64,000 bases of DNA, from NCBI GenBank assembly GCA_002914805.1, contig JXTB01000122.1, positions 573,439 through 637,438 on the forward strand, given 5' to 3'. Source of the DNA: Parasponia andersonii. Lineage: Eukaryota; Streptophyta; Magnoliopsida; Rosales; Cannabaceae. Every line of letters starts with the position of its first letter. The stretch's first letter is position 1. Made by a program: the position numbers and the translations under genes. Below the pieces are notes generated by a model. The model saw only the letters and a list, made by a program, of their open reading frames with translations. It made no database searches and was not told the DNA's origin. Positions 23,175 to 34,819 of the stretch are shown in pieces.

Positions 23175-26100
23175 ATATATATATATATACTTGTTTAACC
23201 TAATACATTTGTCCAAAATGAAAAAAGAAGGGGCGTTCTCCAAATAGTAGTTTCTAAAGAAGGTATTTATGATCTAATAGTTGATTTAAACTTTTAAGAA
23301 GACTGATAATTTTATCCCAAAAATAGCTTTGGTTAAAACCTAATTACTAAAAGAATGAGTGAAACAAAAGGGTACAAAGGGATTCACAAATAAAATCCGC
23401 TAACAAATTAACTTATAACGGAAAAAAAACTTTTAAAACGAAAAAACACAAACAACAAAAGCAAAAGTAACTTAACTTAACTTACCAAAAAAAATAAAAG
23501 TTGTGGTATATATTTAAGCCAAGGTCCCAACTGATGATCTAGTCTAATTAAGTCTAATTCCAAACACATAATTGAATTTGATTGGATTGTTAAATTCAAT
23601 AAACAATGTTGGTACATTGGCTTGGATAAATCGTTAATGGCACCATATTTGATTAGATAATAATTGACATACCATGGAGTCAATACAGGATCAGGGGCCC
23701 TTTTTTTTTGGAAAATTATATATTTTTTTTCCATAATTTCATTTTAAAATTTCAGTTTTATCCTTTATTTATCCATTGAATTTTTATAATTATATTTTTT
23801 TTCCTTCCTTTTATTGAAAAAATTCAATAATGCCCCTAATATGCCCTATTATTTTTTTTTAATTTATGAATTTTACTTATATTATTTTAAAATATTAAAA
23901 AAATTCAATAATGCCCCTAATATGCCCTATTATTTTTTTTAATTTATGAATTTTACTTATATTATTTTAAAATATTAAATTTTACTCTCACTTTAAATAA
24001 TTTTTCTTTGGATTCATATTAAATATTTTTTAAAATTTTATATTGATCTAAGTAGTGGATTCTGGCCCTAGATCCTAAGCATAAGACCCATAGTTCTTCG
24101 GAGACAAATTAATTCTTTTAATTTTATACTAGTTAATATTGACTAATGTGCCTTATAATTATCTAAAAAATTTTCAATATATGCTCCCTAAAAATATTTC
24201 CTAGCTCTTTCACTAGTGACAGGCTAGGGTCAGTTCTGGCCATAGGTCACAAGCATCAGGTCTACAGCTCTTTAAGGTCAAGGTCGAGGCTCACAAACAA
24301 TGCTACATTGATCTAAAGGCTCGGCTTTACACTATTCAAAACATGAACGACTCAGTTGACATATTTATACATGAAGTGGTAGTGGTCAGTGACAATTATA
24401 AGTAAGAAATTTAAACAAAAAGACCACCCAACGTATGTTAGGGTCATTTTTTTTTTTTTTTTTTCCCTATAGGAAAGAGTAATTGTGGTGGTCACGGGGT
24501 CCAAAATACATATTTTTTTTCTTTTTGACAATCCGCAATATTATATACCTTAGCTAGATCACTTCTACTTCCAACTACCGAATTTTGCTCTACATTATTA
24601 TTATTATTATCATTATTATTTCAACAGCACTCGAAAACATGTTGCCCAAAAGAGAACATGACGTGTAGCATCATTAAGCAACAGTGTATAAACTTCCTGC
24701 ACTGTAACGTGCGTTTTCTCGCCTTATACTTTACTCATCTAATCATGTTGGTCCTTAAATTAATGTGAATTGAGGACAACTTGCAATTTTCCTTATTAAT
24801 TTAATTCACAACATATAGTAGATAATGTTTAAAGTGTATTACTAATGTATATGTAACTTAACAAATGTCGAACTGAGTAAATTTTAGGAAGTAAGCTAGC
24901 GACCTGCCTATATAGTTACCGAAGAAATTGAAAAATTTAAAAAAGGAACATAAATAAAGAAAATAAAAAAGACTAAATTTTAAAGGAAAACCATCACCTA
25001 TTTCTGGTTGTAAAGGCCTACGTCCACAACACATTTAATGAAGCTAGAATTCTATTTGATTCCAACTGTTGAAATTTGCTAACTATAAAGCCCCGTATAT
25101 ACATGTACATTAAACTAAAGAACATAACGTGTCGGTCGGCTGTAGCACCATTAAGCTATATAATTATCCATTGCCCCTAGTTTAATTATCATTATTTATT
25201 TTTTCCTTTAAAAATAGTTCCATCTCCTTTGTCCTTGATCAAATTAAGTCTTCTATTTCCATCCTCCTAGTGAGCTTCATGTTATGTTCAACTATATTTG
25301 AAAAACGTGAAATAGAAAGAAATAACCCTAGCTAATTAAATTTTTAATTAGTTCGATAAGTGCAAATTAGTACCACTCCAGTGAACGCTTCAAGGAATTT
25401 ATCTTTAGTGCACACAAGTATTATTACAGAAAAAGAAGCAAATAGATCATATTTGGATTTGGGACCACAAATATTTAGCACTTTTTTCACAGAAAAAGTG
25501 AAATAGCTTACTGCTAAGTGCAGACAGATCGAGAAAAAACGAGGGAAAGAAGAGACACTTAAATCCTTTTAATTCCTCTGATTAATGAAGATTCCTAAGT
25601 TGGATCGGATTATGACCAATAACCATTGCATTTTGTCTAAAAAGGACAGGTTGTACTCAAGTTTTACTATCCAAGTATCTCCAGAGTCATAGCCTAATCA
25701 AATCATGTTCCTTCTTTATATAAATTATGAGACTTTGACTCTTGAGAATGTTCCTTATTTTGTATTCAAATTAGTTTGAGTTGACTGAGGCTAAATATGC
25801 CAAATCAAAACTATTTAAAGTGACTAGGCTTAGCTATTTTATCCATATCCTTCTCAAGCTAGGTGTAGACGTATAGTCCAGCCCATTACTTCTAACTCCC
25901 GGGCAGATTGTAGAGATGAATTGGACAAAAGAGTGTCCAGTCTTCCAATTTAAGCCCACGTGGAGGGGACAAAATTTTCCCCACGTGAATTTGGGTTTAA
26001 ATAAGTCGTTTGGCCTTTTCTTTTGGCTTCCAATGTTTTTTTATCTAGTACTTTTTTAAAAAAAAATAAAAATAATATTTTGAATTCAACAATATTATAC

Positions 26101-26398
26101 TCCCAGTTTTATTTAAAAAATTAAGTATAATATTTTATTTGAATAAAAATCTTATTTTTACTTATTATATTATGTAAAAATTTATTTATTTATCTATTAT
26201 TTATCTTATTGAAAAATAAAATTGCACTCATAAATTAAAAACTATTTTTTTACGTTAATAGACTTTTAGCCCATTGTACCAAATACGTCACAATACTAAA
26301 TAATTTAATTCAATCTAATCCAAATTAATAATTCAGTCCAATCTAATTTAATTTGGCCTACCAAACGAGACGATATAATTTCTATAGGCTATTCTTTT
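23175..26398. other. AT-rich spacer with one 81-bp tandem duplication
   Basis: No gene seen. The phrase 'attcaataatgcccctaata' occurs at 23822 and 23903 in two tandem copies of about 81 bp. Two G-boxes (CACGTG) lie 25 bases apart at 25957 and 25982. Otherwise it is homopolymers and random short frames. Confidence 0.6.
23817..23978. repeat. 81-bp tandem duplication, two copies
   Basis: Two nearly identical adjacent units that contain 'tgcccctaatatgccctatt' and 'gaattttacttatattattt'. Confidence 0.85.
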
Positions 26399-26788
26399 TA
26401 GGTTATGTTTGGTATGAGAATTTTTGGAAGGATGGAGAAGGGTGGAGGGAGAGGGAAGAAGAGAGAGCTACAACCCTATGTTTGGTAGGAGGGACCTCTC
26501 TCTCCAATCTCATAAAAATCCATCCTTCGAAATTGGAAGGATCGGAGAAAATTAAAAAAAAAACATAAATTTATAAATTTACCTATTAAGTTAATTAATT
26601 TTAAAAAGATAAAACAGATGTTATAGTAATTTTACAAATAAATACTTTTTATCATTCCTACTCTACATCATTTCTACCAAACAATTCAAAGTATTATTAC
26701 TCTCCTCTTTATCTCCTCTTTATCGTTTATATTCTTCTTCCTTCCTACTCTCTTTCCATTCTCTTTCACTCCAACCAAACATAACCTA
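26399..26788. mobile_element. MITE with a perfect 15-bp terminal inverted repeat
   Basis: The left end TAGGTTATGTTTGGT is the exact reverse complement of the right end ACCAAACATAACCTA; the interior is about 360 bp and non-coding. GGTTATGTTTGGT is a common style of end in plant hAT and PIF/Harbinger MITEs. If the outermost TA on each side is the target duplication, the true ends begin at GG. No longer target duplication is clear, so the superfamily is left open. A short frame across its left end is not a gene. Confidence 0.65.
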
Positions 26789-28158
26789 GTTTTTCTGAAG
26801 TGCATATATGTTATTTGTAGTCAATAATAATATTGTATACTTATATATGCTAACCATATGTATCGGGCTTTGTAGCAGCACATATCTTAATTCTCTTCAA
26901 GTCAAATCCGTATTGAAGACACACTCACATGCACAACAAAAGTACTTCGCTCAATTGACGTCCTTTATTTTTTGTGATGATAAATTACATATATTTCTGT
27001 AATTATTTTCCACGAAACATGCTCTTGAGATTAAGATTCTTAATGGATCTATAGCAACGTGTGGTTTACTAGTTTCAGAATATACTATTATGTCTTTTTA
27101 TCTTATTTGGGTGCCGCACATAAGTGTTATTACAAACGACATGTAGCTTATTATGACTGGCTGGAAGATCGAATGCACAAACGTCATTTCAATAAGTTGT
27201 AAGTTTGTCGTATTCCTTTTATGTTGTTTCTTTTGGTATACACGAAATACACATGACTTGGTTTGTTAAGTTAAGGACAGAATACTTATGGCCTGACTTT
27301 TGGTGAGTTGTCGTTTACCCTCTCATATTTTGAAATTTCACATATACACATTAAATTTTACAAATATTATGTCAGTTTGCTCCAATTAGTATACAACATA
27401 AGACATATGTGTATGTTATTAGGCTACAGACATTATTGCATTAGAAATATTCTTGGTTGAGGTTAAGGAGGTTTTGTTGGAAACGGCGTTTGGTGGGTAT
27501 CCGAAATTTCTTAAAATTATTTTTGATTTTGATTGCAAAAATTCGTCCAATTTCTTTTTTTTTTTCTTCGAGTAAAAATTCGCTCAATTTCTAAAGCGTA
27601 TGCAAGTATGAGAAAATATAGAATTTATTTAATCTTTCTTTTGTCTATTTATTTAGTTGGTCTCGATATGTGACAGGTAAAAAAGGTAAAAACTTAAATG
27701 TTTCTAACACCATTTACTAATTGCGATGAATTGGCACCGTTATTGTAAAAATTTTGGTTTACATTAACACCACGTTGTTAAAATTGAGACACTTAAGTGA
27801 AATTTAAAATGCGAGGAAGAAACCATAAACTCTACAGGGTATTATGTCCTTAAGTTAACCAACTGCCGTGGTGTCATCTCGCAAAACATGTCATTTTCTG
27901 TATCTTTTAACGTGGTGTCATCTCACACAACACGTCATTTCCTATATCCTCTTGTTGACACAACAAACGTCATGTCGTTTCTAATTAGTCGAAAGCCGTC
28001 GATTGGTACTCGACTTCTCGTTTCCCTGGCCATATCGTCGGGTCAACCCCAATTTTAGACCCATACCCATTACCCAAGAAGATGACCCATTCCTATCCAA
28101 ACTCCAAGACTTTGAGGATAGAACCAAAATCAGAGACACACCATTCGCCAATTCATCC
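26789..28158. other. Spacer and promoter side of the S21 gene
   Basis: AT-rich. It contains the second copy of a diverged dispersed repeat (27305-27815) and an imperfect tandem pair of about 42 bp near 27870-27955 (ggtgtcatctc...cgtcatttcct). An ATG at 28082 opens an out-of-frame short frame that overlaps the start of the S21 gene and could act as an upstream ORF if transcription begins before it. Confidence 0.5.
27305..27815 (+). repeat. Diverged dispersed repeat, copy 2
   Basis: This is the counterpart of 19430-19880, in the same orientation and with weak, gapped similarity. Confidence 0.35.
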
Positions 28159-29371
28159 ATGGCTGCTTCATCCCCGCTCAGCAACTTCCTCTCCTTCCTC
28201 TTACCCACAAAGCCACCACCACCACCACAGCCCAAAGCTCCACCACTCCAGCTTCATCTTCCTCAGTCTTCTCCTCCACTTCAGCCTCAGACCCAGAAGC
28301 CCAGAGATGGCCGGGTCTCACTCGTGGCCCATGAGGGTCACTCTGCTTCGTCCTCCTTATCCTCAGTAATATGCCCCTCTCTCGCGTACTCCAACACCCT
28401 TTTCTTCAAATCGGCCTACAATGTCCAGGTGGTCGTCGACGACAACGAGCCAGAGGAGAGACTCCTCAACAGGTTTCGCAGAGAGGTCATGAGAGCTGGC
28501 GTCATCCAGGAATGTAAGAGGCGGAGGTTCCATGAGAACAAGCAGGAAGAGAAGAAGCGCAAGTCTCGCGAGGCCGCTAAGCGAAACCGCAGAAGGTTTG
28601 GCTTCTTCGTTTTGATATTGTTTGCTTGTTTTGTTTGGTTCGTTAGAAAGTTTATGTGGGAGAGTGAAAATTGTTTCTTTTATATCCTTTTACACTAGAA
28701 TGATGATTTCTCTGTTCGATACATTAAGATAAAGGCTTTTGTTATCTTTTTCACGTTGAGCTTAGCATTAGTAGAAATTTATGTGTTGTGGGTGATTGTG
28801 CTTTGGATAAGAACAATTGAGGCAAAAATGGAGTTGGAGGGCTTACCTTTGGGTTTCTGAAGTTGAGAAAAGACACATTTCAGTTCATCCATATGTGTTT
28901 CCTTTTCCCTACTTAATGAGGTGTTTTCCCAAATGTACATGAGAACAGGCGTACACATGTATATGTATAGAAGATGTTTGATCGAGATTCGTGAATGCTG
29001 ATCACAGCTACGAAAGCTTTGTGCTTGTTTATTATTTTTCTAGCAAACGATCAACTTTGGTCCAGTTGAGTGACTCTATTCTGTTGGAGTGGGACAATAC
29101 TATTTTCCTCTCTGCCTTAATATCAATCTATAATCGCAAAATTATTTCATCGTTCCGTCTATCTTGTGCCTTAAAACAGTTTTGAGTGATCTGGTAAATC
29201 TCATTTGGTATTTGTTGTCATTGTTGATCATCTTCTATTTCGTGCCCTGTTACCAGGCGAGGACCCCCACCAAGATTTTTAGCACAGAATAAACCCGAAG
29301 CACCTACAAACAAGAGGGAAGTTGATGACGACGATAACTGGGATCTACCTGTAGGAGACATTCCCTATTGA
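28159..29371 (+). CDS. GHS1: Plastid 30S ribosomal protein bS21c (GHS1-like)
   Basis: Two exons, 28159-28595 and 29257-29371, joined at AAG|GTTTGG and TTACCAG|GCGAGG, give 183 residues. The first 80 or so residues are Ser/Pro-rich with few acidic residues, as in a plastid transit peptide, and start MAASSPLSNF. The S21 domain lies at about residues 87-146: YNVQVVVDDNEPEERLLNRF, then REVMRAGVIQECKRRRF and a Lys/Arg-rich helix. The short second exon supplies an acidic end, DDDDNWDLPVGDIPY. S21 binds the plastid small subunit near the 16S rRNA decoding centre. Arabidopsis loss of GHS1 gives glucose hypersensitivity and weak plastid translation. The start is the first ATG in this frame. Its 3' end faces the sugar-transferase gene 366 bp away. 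Confident of the family; the orthology to GHS1 is also supported by the nearby CLC gene. Confidence 0.93.
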
Positions 29372-29737
29372 TCACATTTTCCCTAGAGTTTTTCAACTTG
29401 TTGGAATATTCAACCTTGAATCAAGAGGCTTTTGGTCTGTGTAAGTTGCATCTTTTTGTGAATCCTCTTCTTTGGTCAACTTGGTGCATAATTTCGTCTA
29501 CGTTTGTCTCTATATAAATTATAAAGCAATGATTTTTATTCTTGAATCAATTTGAGTGCCAAGTAGCTGTCCGTCAGATTCATGAGAAATTAATTATGTC
29601 CGAAATAGATGTAGTAGTCTCTTTTAGATAATATTATCATCCCTTTTCACACTTATGAATGAAACAGTCACAACTACACCTGCCTTAAATCCATTCTCTT
29701 GGAAGGGCACCAGGAGTAGGTATAAATAAACAAACTC
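29372..29737. other. Shared 3' intergenic region of two convergent genes
   Basis: This 366-bp gap between the stop codons of the S21 gene (plus) and the sugar-transferase gene (minus) must hold both 3' UTRs. No other feature is visible. Confidence 0.6.
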
Positions 29738-30970
29738 TTACACTATGCATTTGGTTGGCGCCCTCTCGGAGGGCACCAGACCCGAACTGAAATTAGATGT
29801 TTGTGCTGTGAAGTTTCTCCAACCCTCAAGAACAAGCCTGAGATCATAGACCTTGTTCTCCACATCGTCACAGCAATTTGCTTGCAAGGTATAAACCTTG
29901 TTCATATCCCTTTTTGCTTCTTTGCAAAACCCACCAAAATAGGTTGTGTCTAGGTAACTTATCTGGACTTCAAGCATTTTAATGTACTCCTGCTGGTCTT
30001 TTATATTCTCGCACAGAGATTCCACTTGGAAAGTGTGGTCTAGAACCCCCAAAACCATCCAGTATCTGAATAGCTGGATAGATATGTCGCTTGATCTCAC
30101 AGAAAATAGTCCCCTACCTGGTCTGTTTCTTTCCCGTTTCGATTCAGCAGAGGCTAAATCACATGGGATTGTGATTTGTTTTAACGGGTGTATTTCTGGA
30201 AGTGGAGTCCTAAACCACATAACATCTGCTTCCTGCAATCCGAAATTGTCATCAACACACATAAACCAACATGAAAAAGGTGAATATGTTCAACCATCTA
30301 TTGTAGTCACCAGGGAATCGACAAACTTACTGTGAAAACAAAATTGTAACCTAGTTTTAGCATGTCCAGCAATAGCTTGTTTCTGGATCCAAGTCGTGTG
30401 AGTTGGTAGCAATGTGGATGCACAGACTTGCAACGTTGAAATGCTTTGCTCCCCACAGTGACGATCAACAGGTAATTTAATAGACTTTTGGTCCCTTGGC
30501 CGAGCCGGAAGCTTTCCAGAAAGAGGTCGAGAACAGAGCCAGGATTTGTCCATGCTTCGTCAACAATAATGGTCACTATGACCGTATTGTCATCCATGGA
30601 TGCTCTCCTCAAAACTTGGCGCAGATCTTTGTTTTCGGAGTTCTGATAACAGAATGCACCTGCATTAGATTTTGTTCTAGTCACTTTACTAAACAAAAGT
30701 TCAGTTAAAATGAAAAAGCAGAATTTGCAGCCAGAAACCTTGTGTTTTTTCTAATGCAATATAAAATTAAAGCATACTAAAAGCCAGAGATAATAGGGAA
30801 AAAAATAGATTTTTACAGACTGAGTCTTGAGAAGCAATGTTTCTATTTGTTTCCCATGATGGCTTCGATGAGTTAATCAAGACGATGCAACAAGTAATAA
30901 GGAAAACCGAAAATGCCATTAGAGGAACATAGTGAGACTTTATCAGTCCTAAAGTTCTCATTTCTCTCAT
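29738..30970 (-). CDS. Nucleotide-diphospho-sugar transferase family protein (GT77-type, type II membrane)
   Basis: Three exons on the minus strand, 30970-30817, 30659-30331 and 30232-29738, join in frame (TCT|GTAAAA to TGCAG|GTGC; ACA|GTAAGT to TTGCAG|GAAG) to give 325 residues. A hydrophobic anchor at residues 15-33 after a short basic N-terminus fits a Golgi type II protein. The middle shows VLRRASMDDNTVIVT, NPGSVLDLFLESFRLG and HPHCYQL; the end shows DTTYFGGFCKEAKRDMNKV and QANCCDDVENKVYDLR, all typical of the plant DUF271/GT77-like family (At4g15970-like). Such enzymes are thought to add sugars to wall glycans or glycoproteins; the substrate is unknown. Oddity: the metal-binding DxD motif, normally DADxMW, reads EADVMW at residues 162-167. 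Its tail faces the S21 gene. Confidence 0.85.
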
Positions 30971-31811
30971 TTTGGCTTTGAGAAAATCAGGATTCCAGTG
31001 GGCAAGTTAACAGAGGAGGTTCATTCAAAGAGAGACATTCTATTACTTACAACTGGGTAATATTATAGATGAAGAAAGACGTAAGGAGATTCATTTCCTT
31101 CACCTCTTGCCCGGAATATATGTAAATGTTTTTAAAGCATTTTCTCGGTCATTAAAAACAATAATCTTGTATGATAAGTTCCAAATAAAAGATGTGCAAA
31201 AAAATCTGGATGGATTTTCATGAGATACTGCTATTATTGTCTTGTTATTATTTCGTTGCCTAATTATCATAGGATAGACAATAATCTACGAGAAAAAATC
31301 TTGTTTGATTTTTTAGACTTTAAATATCAATAATACGAGTGATCCAAAATCCAATATTAACTCTTTGTACTAACCTATATGGCATCTTACTTGGCATTGC
31401 CACATAACTAGAATCTATTTTGACAATGCTAATTTGCAAAACATCCTTCTTCAAATGTTAATTTTTTATTTTTCATTTTTTAATATCAAACGAATTTGCG
31501 ATATTAAATCTAGAGAATCTCTAACAATAAGAGACTCAATTGAAAGAGAGGATTCCTCCGGCTAGACAAGCTTATATTTTACTCCGATGACGAATTTGGC
31601 TAAACCATGTATAACTTTATTAGTTTGGCAAAATATATAGTTTACTACTCCACCTAGAAGCAAAGAAAATAAGCTAAACATATCTGACAATAGATCACCA
31701 AACTCGGAATGGCATATTAAGTCATTACTAAAAGTTCGAAAAACTATTAATGCGTCAAACTTCGGAGACTGGAGATTAAGGCTGACATCTCTGGCCCATA
31801 AGGAAGACCCT
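30971..31811. other. Promoter side of the sugar-transferase gene and spacer
   Basis: AT-rich with no recognisable coding region. The promoter of the minus-strand transferase should lie within it, but no convincing TATA box could be fixed. Confidence 0.5.
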
Positions 31812-32775
31812 CCTAATACTTTAGAACATTCTTTGGTGATAGTGGGCCATCAAGCTTCTTTCTTTTTCTTTTTTTTTTTTTTTGTCCAGAACTACTATAA
31901 TTTCACATTTTCCATTGCCAATTCTAACACTAATTCTAATCTAACGTATATATACATTGATGTTTGCATTCATCTTGAAGTAGCCATCCAAAGCTTTTAA
32001 CTCTAATACTTCAACATTAAAAGTGAGTGTGATTATCAATCATGTTAAATATGTGACTACAAAACTTACTGTTGAGCAAGAAAACTCATGATAACTTCCA
32101 CACACGTATTTTCGAAAAAAAAAAAAAAACTGTTTATGCATCTTGAGCAACCGTTAATTCATGATCAAAAGGCTTTATTATCTATTAGTTTTTTTTTTTT
32201 TTTGAGTTGTTTTTAAGATGAAAGATAAATATGTGTACATATATTTAGATTCTATTTTCGAATTCAAATTTGGAAGCAAAAAATATATTTGTAAAAAGAT
32301 TAAAAATCTACCAGATTAATTGTAGTGATTTGGTAATTTGCCAATTACATAATACTACAGAATATTCTTTAGTCACAATGGGCATTAGAACTGCTATAAT
32401 TTCACCTTTTCCATTGCAAATTATAGCACTAATTCTAATCTAATGTATATACACATTAGCGTTCGTATTCATCTTGAAGTAGTCATCTAAAGTTTTTAAC
32501 TCTAATACTTCAAGATTAAAAGTATGTAGTTACCAATAAGGCTAAATATATGACTATATAACTTACTGTTGAGCAATAAAACTCATAATAACTTCCACAC
32601 ACATATTGTCGAGAAAAAAAAAGTTTATGCATCTTAATCAACGGTTAAGTCATGATCAAAAGGATTTATTATCGATTAGTTTTTTTTTTTTTTGAGTTGT
32701 ATTTATGATGAAAGATAAATATATGTACATATATTTAGATTCTATTTTCGAATTCAAATTTGGAAGCAAAAATAT
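31812..32775. repeat. Diverged direct duplication, unit about 0.45 kb (31812-32290 and 32350-32775)
   Basis: Both units carry, in order, 'ctataatttcac.ttttccat', 'cactaattctaatctaa', 'cattcatcttgaagtag', 'cttactgttgagcaa', 'ataacttccacacac', a poly-T run and 'gattctattttcgaattcaa'. They differ at many sites, so the duplication is old. No coding capacity. Confidence 0.8.
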
Positions 32776-33863
32776 GTATATTTTTTTGGGGAATTTCTAA
32801 ATCCATCGACAATTTGACTATGTACATTCATTTTCTTTTTATATCACAAAAGAATTATTTTATTATCTTGTTTTTTCTTCATACATTCCTTGTATTCTAA
32901 AAATACCCTTTTTATCTTTGCTTTGTACATTCATTATTTTGTGTACTAATGATGGAAACAGTAAAAATAGGCCTGAAATTATTACTAAATTAAGTTTTAT
33001 TATGTTTAAATAATTTGGATTTTTTTAATTTTAAGTTCTCCTCTTTTCTTTTCTTTTCTTTTTTTTTTAAAAAAAAAAATTGGTTTTTGCATAATTACCC
33101 AACAATTGTATCCTGTGCTTTTTTATTTGAAGGGTATTCCGTGCTTTCTACCTCTAACTTTTCTTTTCTTGTTTTCTATCCTTTTTTGTTTCTTTTTCAA
33201 AAAGATAAAGATGAAATTATAATCAAAATAATATATCATATAAAAGTAAAACACTTAAAAAATTTATCTCANTTTTTTTTTTTTTGAGTTGTATTTATGA
33301 TGAAAGATAAATATATGTACATATATTTAGATTCTATTTTCGAATTCAAATTTGGAAGCAAAAATATGTATATTTTTTTGGGGAATTTCTAAATCCATCG
33401 ACAATTTGACTATGTACATTCATTTTCTTTTTATATCACAAAAGAATTATTTTATTATCTTGTTTTTTCTTCATACATTCCTTGTATTCTAAAAATACCC
33501 TTTTTATCTTTGCTTTGTACATTCATTATTTTGTGTACTAATGATGGAAACAGTAAAAATAGGCCTGAAATTATTACTAAATTAAGTTTTATTATGTTTA
33601 AATAATTTGGATTTTTTTAATTTTAAGTTCTCCTCTTTTCTTTTCTTTTCTTTTTTTTTTTTTAAAAAAAATTGGTTTTTGCATAATTACCCAACAATTG
33701 TATCCTGTGCTTTTTTATTTGAAGGGTATTCCGTGCTTTCTACCTCTAACTTTTCTTTTCTTGTTTTCTATCCTTTTTTGTTTCTTTTTCAAAAAGATAA
33801 AGATGAAATTATAATCAAAATAATATATCATATAAAAGTAAAACACTTAAAAAATTTATCTCA
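32680..33863. repeat. Near-perfect 592-bp tandem duplication with an ambiguous base at the junction
   Basis: 32680-33271 and 33272-33863 are almost identical, differing mainly in the split between a T run and an A run near 33066 and 33658. The single undetermined base in this region is at 33272, exactly where the second copy begins. This pattern points to a false duplication made during gap closing, though a true recent duplication is possible. The long Phe-rich frames in both copies are homopolymer artefacts. Confidence 0.9.
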
Positions 33864-34265
33864 GTATTATTTTGGTTTTCTCTCAACTCATAATCATAAC
33901 ATAACTTTTCTTTTTAAAGGAGTATAATGCAGTGTTTTTTTTTTTTTTTTCTGTTTTCTTTTTCTTTCTCTCTTCACCATTACATAAATGTATTAGACAT
34001 ATATAGAAATGTATACGACATACCTTATGTTTCCTTATTTCTAATATATGAATATAAATTTAATATTTTCCTTCTCATTGCTCCATTGTTAAATTTTTTG
34101 GTGATTTGAACAATGAAAAGAACCTCTTTCCAGGATTTAAACAATTTTTATCCTGAAAAAAAAAACAATTTCATACATTTATTTATTTTTTCTTTTTCCT
34201 AGATGAGTTAGTTGTTTCTCATTATATAACCATAATAGGTATATTTAATTCTTACATTATCCTTT
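33864..34265. other. AT-rich spacer between duplicated blocks
   Basis: Poly-T tract near 33936 and other low-complexity sequence. No gene or clear element seen. Confidence 0.5.
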
Positions 34266-34797
34266 TTAATAATTTTAACTATAACTATAGGTAAATTTTT
34301 AATGGAAATTATGAATATACATAGTCTAATTATTGATATATTTAGAACTTTCATAGTCTAATTATTGATATATTTAGAACTTTCTTGGAGAAAAAGAAAA
34401 GATTAAAAAAAATTACCAAATTAGTTGTAGTGATTTAGCAATGCTAAGTTGACAACTCTGTTGGTAAAAAAAAAAAATAATAATAATAATAATGAGTGGG
34501 ACCCAGTACAATTGATAGTATTATTGTTATATTTTTTCATTTTGGTTTTAAAATTTTAAAATTTTTTCCCCTCAAAATTTTTTTAATAATTTTAACTATA
34601 GGTAAATTTGTAACGATAGTCTAATTATTGATATATTTAGAACTTTCCTCGAGAAAAAGAAAAGATTAAAAAAATTACCAAATTAGTTGTAGCGATTTGG
34701 CAATGTTAAGTTGACAACTCTGTTGGTAAAAAAAAAAAATAATAAAAAGAATAATGAGTGGGACCCAGTACAAGTGATAGTATTATTGTTATATCTT
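34266..34797. repeat. Direct duplication (34266-34536 and 34583-34797) with an internal 32-bp tandem pair
   Basis: Both units contain 'aaattagttgtag', 'aagttgacaactctgttggt', an AAT-rich run and 'aatgagtgggacccagtaca'. The first unit also has two tandem copies of a 32-bp segment (34320-34351 and 34352-34383, 'catagtctaattattgatat...'). Confidence 0.8.
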
Positions 34798-34819
34798 TCT
34801 TTCTTAATAAATCCGTAGC

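Noticed and set aside
26353-26568. Short frame at the left end of the MITE
   Set aside because: It starts in spacer and runs across the inverted repeat; no domain, and no splice or start context.
28003-28158. 52-residue N-terminal extension of the S21 protein
   Set aside because: The extension would need a TTG start; the first ATG in frame is 28159, followed by a normal transit peptide.
33015-33927. Phe-rich frames repeated twice
   Set aside because: They are made of T homopolymers and exist twice only because of the 592-bp duplication.
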